The notes under the pieces were generated by a model, which was given only the letters and a program-made list of their open reading frames with translations, was not told the DNA's origin and ran no database searches. DNA of 64,000 nt, from positions 21,018,001 through 21,082,000 of the forward strand of contig NC_053183.1 in assembly GCF_905163445.1 (NCBI RefSeq), in the 5' to 3' direction. Source of the stretch: Pararge aegeria. Its lineage: Eukaryota > Arthropoda > Insecta > Lepidoptera > Nymphalidae. A program made the translations under genes and the position numbers. Every line of letters starts with the position of its first letter. Position 1 is the first letter of the stretch. Below are positions 39,001-47,896 of the stretch, piece by piece.

Positions 39001-40135
39001 ATAATTGAATTATAAATTTTGAATTTGAAATTCTTACAGTCTCAATTGTCGTTAAATGAAATAATAGTGCGTATGTCAAAAGTATGTGTGGATGTGCATT
39101 CGAATCTGTACCTATCCCAGAAAAAGTTAAAGAAAAACGAAACTATAAAGTGTTCTCATATACCTATACCCTTTAAAAAAAATTTATAACACAGTAAAGG
39201 TTTTTTAAAGTAATTAAATACTTAGGTGCTGTAATATTTATCATGAAATGGTCCGACTCTGTACTACCTAAATTGCTGCTATTTGAATAATTTACACAAG
39301 TAGCTAATATATTGTAGAATGAAAATAAATTGAATTGTATAGAAACATTAATAGAAAAAAAGAAGAAGTTTGTGAGTAAATGCTTTTTCCTAAAAAAAAA
39401 AATATTTTTATATTATTTCGTGTTAAGTGATAAACGTTAAAGTTCTTCTGACTACTAATACACAAAAAGTCTTATACTAAGTCGTAAAGTACAATTGGGT
39501 AAATTAAGTAGGTACATATACTATCTTTCCCACAACATTTAAACTGAGGGCTAATCTTGTAGTGGGAACGGGTATGACAAACATAATCCTTGGAGGGTCA
39601 TAATGCAATACCTACGCAGTACATGGGTATACCATCATCTTAATTAAGGGATTAGCACAACAAAACAAGACTAAAAAGTTTGGATCGAGCTCTCTTACTT
39701 TAAATATAATGAGTTTGAAATGCTCAAGGGTACCTACCTATGGGGACGTCGGATCTTGAAACAATTACATTAGCGATAAGCGTTTCTGTTATCTCGCGTC
39801 ACTCTGATTCGGGAGGGGTAATTATTATTGATCTTTATTTTAATGACACTTTTGGCTGGTTCTTGCGATGTTCATATGTTTACGTATGTTACGTTAATTT
39901 TCATTACATATTCATTTGGAAAAATATTTGCAGGTGGAGGATAGAACTCAACGGAATACAGAGAATTATGCAATTTGAGCATTAAATACATTCACACAAA
40001 AATAGCACATTGATTGATGTTTTGTGTTTTTTTATCTAGTATGTACCTACTTGGTTTTAGATTGACGTTTCCCCGAGACTCGCGCACCTTAGCTTCGGAG
40101 ATGGTATGATTGAACAAGACCTAGGTGTATAATGG
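39001..40135. other. AT-rich sequence, nothing recognised
   Basis: No supportable gene. The 81-codon plus frame at 39740-39985 resembles nothing known to me. Confidence 0.5.
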
Positions 40136-40139
40136 ACTC

Positions 40140-40910
40140 AACGTGGTCGCCCTGGCGGGCCGCTAATGCCTCAGTCCGCCTGATGTCCTCGCGAGCTCGC
40201 CGAGCCTCGTAACAGCCTGCTTTAATAAATCGAGCGCTCGATAAGCGGCGGCGCTTTGAGCCTATTCTATTATTTCATGAGCCGATAAAAAAGGAATAAA
40301 GGCTCCTAAACGCAGGAATGTTGTACATTTTTGTTTTAGGCGGGCGCCGGCGCCGGGCGCATTAGTGGCGCTCGCCTTACATCAGTTACACATTAGCCCT
40401 TCGCGCGCCGCCGCGCCGCCCGGAACGCCGCAACTGCGCCGCGCCGCGCTCCGAAACCCGCTCTGTTGCGAGCACGTAGGGCTCCCTTTGCCGTGCTCCA
40501 CGTCTCCACTTACCGAGTATCGTTCCGAGGGATCGCGGAGGCATCGTGCGGTAAAACATCGCATCTGCAATTGAGGGCGGGCGAGTTTAGCATCTCGCTC
40601 CGGGGAGCAGGGCGCAGTTTCGCTCGGCCGCGGAGCGGGTCAAGCGCCGCGGTCCCGCCGGCCGCCCGCCCACTTATCGGCGACACAATTTAGTGGATGT
40701 GCGTAGCTGTAATATATGAAGCGCGCGCGCGGCCGCTAATGACGCGCCCGCGCCGGCGGGGCGGCCGCGGCCAGCTGCTTATCAGTGACAGCCAGCGCCG
40801 ATACCGCGCCGGCAGGAATGCTCCAGCAGCGCCCGACAGCGCCCGTCGTTGGGCCCCTGGCTCCGGAGGGGCGCGGGTGACGTCAGCTGACATCGCTATT
40901 ATATAAATAC
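40140..40910. promoter_or_regulatory. Largest GC-rich island, with GATA, CRE and homeobox-type motifs
   Basis: About 770 bp of GC-rich sequence in AT-rich surroundings. Motifs seen: GATAAG at 40240-40245, CTTATC at 40673-40678, CTTATCAGTGACA at 40778-40790, GCTAATGACGCGC at 40735-40747, and TGACGTCA at 40878-40885. Overlapping frames on both strands change identity every few dozen codons and show no domain. I read it as a cis-regulatory or CpG-type island. Its target could be the GATA gene 14 kb away or a neighbour outside the window. Confidence 0.45.
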
Positions 40911-40985
40911 GTTACGCAGGAGACCGGGCAATTGATCAATGCACCCACTAGGCTGCGAGAAAGAGTCGCATGTTGTGAACAACAC

Positions 40986-41036
40986 AAGTAAAAGCTCTAC
41001 ATTGATCCCGTCGATGTCAATGTAGAACTTTTACTT
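40986..41036. repeat. 20-bp inverted repeat, one mismatch
   Basis: The left arm AAGTAAAAGCTCTACATTGA (40986-41005) pairs with 41017-41036, with one mismatch and an 11-nt loop. Confidence 0.85.
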
Positions 41037-41514
41037 TGTGGATCCTAAATCAAACTAAAAACCTTGACCCTGAGACATAATAATATTCTATTATCTTTTA
41101 TTAGTCCATTTGTCTCAACATTTGGACTACGGGCTGTGAGCCATCGGCAGCAGATTATTAAAAGAACATGAATCGATCCCCAAGCCTCCCACTTATAAGA
41201 GCATATCACTGACTACTGCGCTAGGGAGGTCGTCAAAAAGACGTTATCGTTGTCGTTGCTGTTGCGGTTCTGGCGGTAAGTGTTATTATGATAGTGCTTG
41301 TGCTGTTGTTGTTGAATAACATTTTCAATAACCGCGGCCATTGCCACCACACACACCCACTACAGCTCACGAATAAAAAACGCATTCTAACCCTCCGCAT
41401 CTTCTGAACCCAATGAAGAGACAAGACATTATTATAAAAAGAGCGCACTGAACTTGGTTTTTTGTGTAAATTAATAACTGAATACAACTGAAAAAATAAT
41501 CAAATCTCATTTGT

Positions 41515-42190
41515 TTAGAATAGAATAGAATAGAATTTGTTTATTTACCAGAGCAACACAAACAGACTTACATACGGAGTAACATAAAATTTTGTACTTA
41601 ATTATTAATAGCTTAAGTCTATGATGTGTCGTGCCAATAAAAAGGTTCTGACTCAGCTTAATGTTCCGGATACTAATGTACCCATTTTTTTATTTCGAGT
41701 AGGCTTACTTTAGAAGCAGTTTTTAACCGATAAATCTGTGTGTGAATTGTTTGTATTTGCTCCACCACCGATTTGGAAGCTAATTCTACCGAGAAGAAGC
41801 CGGCAAGAACTCTAGTCTTTTCCAACGTCAACAACTTACATTTTAATATTCATTTTTCTATCTTGTGAGAAATGAAAGCGGAGTCGGATGCTCCCAAGCA
41901 ACATTGTCATTAAGAAATTCATCAATTTTACAGTAACCTCGCTGTAATAGATGGGTTTTAATACATTGTTAAAACATATGCATTGGCAGGTCCAAAATTA
42001 CCTTAGGAATCATGTTATAAAAGTAGATACTCAATCCTACTAATACTGGTGCACACTGCACCTTTCGCAGACGATAGGCAGATGTCACTAATTTATGTCC
42101 ATTCCTAGCAAGTCGATTGTTAAACAAATTGATCTCAATCGTCGTGCTGAAAAATACTATATTATTATAAATATATTGTGAAGCCACTGT
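41515..42190 (-). mobile_element. Non-LTR retrotransposon family D, C-terminal remnant
   Basis: The minus frame at 42187-41969 reads NRLARNGHKLVTSAYRLRKV, then CAPVLVGLSIYFYNMIPKVI. After a stop the homologous frame continues as IKTHLLQRGYCKIDEFLND. This matches the post-RT tail (xYRLxKxQ, xFYNxLP) of lepidopteran LINEs. The element ends on the plus strand in the (TAGAA)n tract at 41517-41538. A motif ACCGAGAAGAAGCCGGCAAG (41789-41808) sits in the tail. Confidence 0.75.
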
Positions 42191-42984
42191 AAGTATGTAC
42201 TACTTTAATTAAACTTTAATACTGTATAAGAATTTAATTAAAAGAGCATTGTAAAGACATAGTTTTTAAGAAATCAAATTTGCATGCCGATCGATGGCCA
42301 TTGTAGCACTATTATATTATTGTACCCACCAACTATGTAACTCAATCTGCAAATAAAGAAATTGAAATTGAAATTAATTTTTTTCTCGGAGGGATTATTA
42401 TATTTCTACTCCGCATAAATCTCCAGTATCTGGAGCCCCAAGCCATTCATAAACATATACTTGGCCTTGAAACCGCTATTTTTATAAGTGCTAAGAGATA
42501 GTGGGGAACCATGAGAAGACACGTTATTTAATAAGTATTTCCTCTCTTTCACGTAACTACTGCTGTTGGTAACCTAGAGGCATTGGTCTAGTAAAAAGGA
42601 CGGTGAGGGATATCTGTCACGACATGACATACCTATGTATCCTTGATAATGATCAATGCAATGATCAGCAAAACTAAGATTACAATTTCTTCGACTGATG
42701 TGCGGCAAGGATCAGCAGCAGATTAGTCCTAGTGAAATTGTAATCTTAGTAATGGTTTTAGCATGTCACTAAAAACATTACTATTAGCATTTATACTATG
42801 CTATTAGCATTTATATGTATAATATTTATCATATTTTTATTACATATAATGTTTATTGACTTAATTAATATGTATAATAGACTTATAGCAATAATTAATT
42901 TTATCTTCTAAAAAGGCAGTTTCCGAAGTTGAGGAAGATCTATCATAAATATTAGCCACCAGCTCCCAGACTACGTATTATGAT
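42191..42984. other. AT-rich sequence with a LINE-like 3' tail and a hairpin
   Basis: AATAAAGAAATTGAAATTGA at about 42352-42371 looks like a retroelement 3' tail (plus). The inverted repeat at 42673-42750 is listed separately. Confidence 0.4.
42673..42750. repeat. Perfect 16-bp inverted repeat with a 46-nt loop
   Basis: The arms are ACTAAGATTACAATTT (42673-42688) and AAATTGTAATCTTAGT (42735-42750). Arm and loop size fit a small MITE-like unit. Flanks were not matched to a known family. Confidence 0.75.
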
Positions 42985-43169
42985 ATGCATATAGCATGGA
43001 ATAAAGTTGCTAATGATCTCAATTTAAGCATTAAGATAAATAATCTCGCAATTATCGGCCGCAATACGTGTACCCGCGCAACGACGCCTGAACTCTTTTA
43101 CGAGCTTGCGCTGCAGCAACATAAAGTTTTATATGTTCTCGATATTGTGTTCATTCAAGCAGGCATTAA

Positions 43170-43245
43170 TCGAACAATGTGCCAGCGTGGTGGACTACGG
43201 CCTGGCCCCTGCATTATCCCGGTAATGCGTTGATATGATGATGAT
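43170..43245 (+). repeat. SINE 3' fragment
   Basis: TGCCAGCGTGGTGGACTACG, GCCTGGCCCC, and the GATATGATGATGATGAATG tail. Same SINE family as at 37447 and 46960. Confidence 0.75.
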
Positions 43246-43464
43246 GAATGAGCTAATAGTGGTTAAAAGCTTCAGTGGTTCAACGACATAGGAAGTGGAC
43301 TTAAACATGAAAAGTCGTAGTTTCTCATCCAAAGTTGAACTGCAATGCATTAAGCACGAGGCGTGTGCTTGTACATCTACTCGTACGTTTGTTGTGGGCT
43401 CCTCTTAGTTGTTGTTGCATGTTGTTATCCCCATCATCTCACAATAATGGAAACATATATGACG

Positions 43465-43725
43465 ACTGATGGCCGACTGGCGCAGTGGACGGTGACCCTG
43501 CTTTCTGAGCCGTGGATTCGATTCCCACAACTGGAAAATGTTTGTGTGATAAACATGTTTTTCAGTGTTATAGGTATGTTATAGGTATTTATGTGTATTA
43601 TATTCATAAAAAAATATTCATCAGCTATCTCAGTACCTACCCATAACACAAGCTACGCTTACTTTGGGGCTAGATGGCGATGTGTGTATTGTCGTAGTAT
43701 GTTTATTTATTTATATATGTATGAA
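43465..43725 (+). mobile_element. tRNA-derived SINE, near full length
   Basis: The head GGCCGACTGGCGCAGTGG (43471-43488, A box) and GGATTCGATTCCC (43514-43526, B box) are followed by the body. The body runs AATGTTTGTGTGATAAACAT, AAATATTCATCAGCTATCTC, CCATAACACAAGCTACGCTT, TTTGGGGCTAGATGGCGATG, then TGTATTGTCGTAGTATGTTT and a TTTATTTAT tail. This is a recognised lepidopteran SINE, different from the one at 37447. Transcription would be by pol III from the internal boxes. Confidence 0.85.
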
Positions 43726-43985
43726 CGCAAAGTCAAAGTTAAAGTAAAAAATATCGTTATTCAAGTAGGCCCATAGGTGGCTTTTGATGCGTACACTACA
43801 TGGTAAATACACGGTAGTAAGATGATGGCGATAACCACATTCTTAAAACTAAAGCTACGAGGGTTCTAAACGCGTCCTGGTCTAAGAAGAAGCCCACAAC
43901 AAACTTAGCCGGGTGTTTTTTTTTGTTATCACCATCTCACATTGCCATTTAAAATTATTAGAAGAGCAACCTGGTTAGAGCAATA
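43725..43985 (-). mobile_element. Non-LTR family A, 3' end
   Basis: The plus strand reads CAAAGTCAAAGTTAAAGT, then AAGTAGGCCCATAGGTGGCT, TTTTGATGCGTAC, AAACGCGTCCTGGTCTAAGA and AGAAGCCCACAACAAACTTA. This is the reverse of the family A 3' UTR. It abuts the preceding SINE in tail-to-tail orientation. Confidence 0.85.
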
Positions 43986-44331
43986 ATTCGTAAGTGCCCG
44001 AGACAGGCCTACATGATTAAAAAATGTTTGCATATGCATTTGATGCCTTAAAACCTAGGTCTCAGGTCGAAGGACAGTATATATAGGTATGGTATGTGTT
44101 CCGTGCATGCCCGTGCATGCCGTGCAATTGTTGCTCTGTTTATAAGCGATGGTTTTCATGTTATGGTGATTTTATTGCTAACTCACAAGACGGGTAACCG
44201 ACGGGGAAACTACCACTTTATTTCTTGAACTAACTGTGGCATGCGTACATCGTCCGCGATTGTCACGGTTTTCGGCATACAACGGCATAAATCCCGTGGG
44301 ATTTGTTTGTTTTCTTGGATAAGTAGCCTAT

Positions 44332-44470
44332 GAATGAATGAATGAATGCACTTTTATTGTACACCACATAAACTTATAGTAAAATTATAAATAAAAATTT
44401 AACAAAAAGTATACAATTTGGCGGCCTTATCGCTACATAGCGATCTCTTGCAGGCAACCAAAGGCGTTAA
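44332..44470 (-). mobile_element. Non-LTR family C, 3' end
   Basis: The plus strand starts (GAAT)n then GCACTTTTATTGTACA. It continues to GGCGGCCTTATCGCTACATA, then GCGATCTCTTGCAGGCAACC. This is the reverse of the family C stem-loop and tail. Truncated at about 44470. Confidence 0.85.
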
Positions 44471-45239
44471 ACATAGCTGAAGAAGAGAGGTAGGTGGTGC
44501 ATTTAAATAAACATGCATATATTCCTATATATATCGAATGTCCCTAGGTTATGTCAACTTTATAACAAGTTCAATGTTGAAGATATACATTGTGGTTCTC
44601 TGGCCGAATTCCGGAGATCAATGGAATAAGCTTTAAGTAAAGTATAATAATTTAATTTATTTTTTCCTTCCTACACTCTATACACTTCCACCTTGTTTGT
44701 GTAGTTGTAAGCTAGTTTACCGCTATTTATTGCATGCGGTGTTTACCTGTAAGTAGATTTACATTTTGTCTTCATACAGTATAAGCTAGTTTAAATTGTT
44801 TTTTTTAAATGTAAAGCTGTTGGTAAACAAAAATAAAAAAATAAAATAATATATATACACATATAGTATAAACATATAATAAACTTACAATAAAATATAT
44901 AGATACTGATAATAATTAACCTATATAATTAACTAGTCTGCCACGTTTCGCTGAGGCACATTGTGATTAAATGGCTGAGAAAAATAGATAAAAACAACCC
45001 TTGATGAGAGTTATATATCATGCTAAAATTTCAGCCCGAATATTGCAGAACGTTTCGTGATTTTGAAGCGTACACAAACCAACATAACATATAGATATGT
45101 GTTTTAGCACTAAAGATGTCCCTCCTACTTCCAGAGGCAACCAGTATTATTAGGAAATTATAAATAGTTGCAATCATTGACTGCAAATCTTACATAGACT
45201 CTTCCGCACTTAAAGTTTTAGTAGTAGTAGGTACCTATT

Positions 45240-45340
45240 AAAGCATTTTGTGGCCAAGCTTGTCCAGGGAAGTCCCTACTACCCCCATGCCTATTTAAGC
45301 TGCTAAGCTGCGTTCCAGTCCGAAGGGTGTCATTTCATAG
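45240..45340 (+). repeat. Degraded dispersed repeat fragment
   Basis: GCTAAGCTGCGTTCCAGTCC then GAAGGGTGTC resembles the core of the repeat at 38480-38530. Confidence 0.5.
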
Positions 45341-45479
45341 GATGTGTTCCTTGCATGGCATTCAAAGTGTTCCTCTGTGTATGTAACACATTATGGTTTT
45401 TCCATCATTAGGTTACCACAGCTTGGTCCATCATTTATTACAATAAAAAAACCTTTAGGATGTTATCAACAATTATAAT

Positions 45480-45960
45480 TATATAAATAATTTTAACGCC
45501 CCCACAATCTCCTCTAGGGCTAAAATATTTCGAAATCTGATAGTAAGTGACCTTCATTTAACAAACATGAAACTTTTATTAAATTTTAAGTCTGTGGGAA
45601 TTTTAGTATAAAATTTTCATTTCTTTTCATTAGCACCCCCGTAACCGATTTTGTGATTAAAACTTCATTCAATACATTATTGTTTGCTCGTAACATAGCC
45701 AAAAAAAATTCTGTCCAAATTTCATGTCTATAAGAGTTAAAATTCAAAATTTAGTTTTTTATGATTTTTTCTGATCATTAACGCCCCCGCTATACACTTC
45801 GGAGATTTAACACTTATAAAAAAGTTAGCCTATCCATTAAGTCAATGTATCCTCTACATGGATGCAAAATTTCAATACAATCGGATGTATAGTTTAATAG
45901 TTTTAACGGAACAACCGTAAAAAACTCTATAGATTTATATATTAGTAAAGATATAGATAT
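45480..45960 (+). repeat. AT-rich dispersed repeat with internal ACGCCCCC motifs
   Basis: TTTTAACGCCCCCACAATCT at the left and ATTAACGCCCCCGCTATACA at about 45779 give an internal partial duplication. It ends CTCTATAGATTTATATATTA then GTAAAGATA, typical of lepidopteran repeat termini. No protein. Confidence 0.5.
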
Positions 45961-46017
45961 AGATATCAATAATACATAAATATATACAATATTGTCAAAT
46001 CCCAAATAAAACAGAAG

Positions 46018-46195
46018 GGAATAGGCATGTTAAAGTTCCAAAGATTCAGACAAAAAATGATCTTTAACAAGTTTTTTAAAAATGATAATAGACTGTGCCT
46101 CTCGGATTTCAAGAGGCAAGGCATTCCAAAGCTTTACAGCCTGAATAGTGAAAGATCGGTGGAAGAAAGATGAATAATGTAGTTATGAACCCTAT
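46018..46195 (-). mobile_element. CR1/L2-like LINE, reverse transcriptase C-terminal remnant
   Basis: On the minus strand one frame reads FFHRSFTIQAVKLWNALPLE, then IREAQSIIIFKKLVKDHFLS, and ends in TAA. SF-x-V/IQA-x-x-LWN-x-LP followed by IR-x-A-x-S-x-x-x-FK is the conserved C-terminal tail of CR1/L2-group reverse transcriptases. The related element at 47915-49378 carries the same tail in broken form. A stop lies just upstream. Confidence 0.8.
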
Positions 46196-46790
46196 TTTTA
46201 CTATAACTCTTCGTTCCACTTTTTACTTGCCATAAATCTAATTAATTGTTTATTTATTTAAGGCGTAAGAGAAGGACAAACAAACAAACATGATATCCAA
46301 TAATATTAGGAAAGATTTTAGTTACCGTTATTTGCGTTTGCCACTTTCCGTGCGTAATTTCATTGAAATACCACTATTTGTTGAACTGACCGCTGCACTG
46401 GAGCTAACAAGGAGTTATGAAGTCGATGCTTTCCTTACATTTACATAATCTCTGAAATTTTATTTAACGCTTTAACGACAATTTCGTTGTTCCCATGTGA
46501 TTATCGCAAAATCCATTTGAATATAATCGAAGACAGGCACAAATGACATACACGCAACTGCACTCTGCTTCGCCCATAAATTAACATTAACGGCGCACGA
46601 CGTGAGGTTTTATAGTACGAGTAGGCAGTTGGAGCTGCATATAGCTACCTACCCGTGCGGCGGCGAGTGGGACTGCACGCGCCTGATTGGTTGCACGCAA
46701 TATGAACCTTCTGAGGGTTCTGCAGCAGAAAAGGCAAACCAGCAACCATGTGAGGAAGCTGGGTACGCTTATAGGTAGCTCTAAATTGAA
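46196..46790. other. Non-coding sequence, nothing recognised
   Basis: A 71-codon minus frame at 46587-46802 has no recognised domain. No gene supported. Confidence 0.5.
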
Positions 46791-46794
46791 ATAC

Positions 46795-46955
46795 CAGTTC
46801 AAAATGCTTTATTCATGAAGGCCTATCACAGGCACTTATGAAGCTTTCGTACATATTATATGTGTCCATTATTGCGAGGTGATGAAGATAACCACATTCG
46901 TTAAATTGAAATGTTCCCTGCTCTAAGAAGAGCCCAAAACTAACTTCATCACATC
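46795..46955 (-). mobile_element. Non-LTR family B, 3' end
   Basis: The plus strand reads AATGCTTTATTCATGAAGGC, CTATCACAGGCACTTATGAA, then CTCTAAGAAGAGCCCAAAAC. This parallels 14960-15130 (TTTTATTCATGTAGACCTTA, TCACAGGCACGTAGCG). Confidence 0.75.
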
Positions 46956-46959
46956 AACT

Positions 46960-47195
46960 GAGAAGGGACGTAGTCCACCACGCTGGCCCGCTGCGGATTG
47001 GTGGACTCCACACACCTTTTAGAACATTATGCATATACACATATGCACATACGATGTTGTCCCTAACCGTTGAAGCAAGTGATATTTTAATTCGGTACTT
47101 AAAACGCTCATAACATAGAAAAGTTAGATTCGAACTAGGCCCCGCGAAAGTGAAGTCGACCTCTTCCCCAATGAGCTATCACAGCTTCCCGTACA
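46960..47195 (-). mobile_element. tRNA-derived SINE, near full length
   Basis: On the minus strand the A box lies within GCTGTGATAGCTCATTGGGG (about 47166-47185) and the B box is GTTCGAATC (47127-47135). The body AACTTTTC, then GAGCGTTTTAAG, AATTAAAATATCACTTGCTT, then GAGTCCACCAATCCGCAGCG and GGCCAGCGTGGTGGACTACG follows the known lepidopteran SINE. This is the most complete copy of the family whose fragments lie at 12928, 22235, 37447 and 43170. Confidence 0.85.
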
Positions 47196-47709
47196 ACTAA
47201 CTTAGCCAGCTATTTTTGGTTATCACCATCTCACAGTAAATTCATTAATTAGCTATTAAGTTACAGCAATGAATGGGTATTCATAACTTTTTATTGTTTA
47301 TGTAAACCCTAATTAGGGTATAAAAATATTGTATTAGGTTTTTTAGATAGTAATCTGCACAATACGTTTATTTATTGATTTTATCTATTTTCTTTTTAAA
47401 GTCCACCAGATTCAATTCCTCATTATTAAGTTTTACAATGTTTTTTACTTGTATATTCATCTATTTACCGGGCACATTTACAACATAAAGTTTATACAAG
47501 TATTTATCACATAAATATCTGTGTTGTGGGTCTGTACTCTATAACCCCTGTCTTCGCAAGGAATAAAATAAAACAACTGGGCCGATTCTAAAACTGTATA
47601 TTAAGCTTCTCTATAATTTATATTCCTTGTTACCTTTAAATGACTCTACTACCAGTTCGGAATGCTGTCTTCGGCAGAGAAGACCACTGGCAAAAAACTC
47701 TTCCGTTGC

Positions 47710-47896
47710 TATTTTATTGAATCAATTAAAACAAGACTTATAACCACAATTACGAGTACAACATTGTCATATATGTTATAACGCTGGGCCCTTTAATACA
47801 AGACATATAAGACAGGTCAAACATAACTACTGTTATCACTTATAACATCAGAACTTTTGGAGCAAGTTGTTTGTATAGAGCAACGTCTGCTAACGT
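47710..47896 (-). repeat. Unrecognised repeat X, copy 1, 3' half
   Basis: The minus strand ends a short frame SIQTTCSKSSDVISDNSSYV plus stop. An untranslated tail follows with CTTATATGTCTTGTATTAAA, GCGTTATAACATAT and TTAATTGATTCAATAAAA. It matches copy 2 (60770-61075, plus strand) almost base for base. The 5' half of this copy is displaced to 49847-49978 by the inserted LINE. The family is unknown to me. Confidence 0.85.

Noticed and set aside
43471..43530. A functional tRNA gene
   Set aside because: It is the tRNA-like head of a SINE whose body and tail are directly attached.
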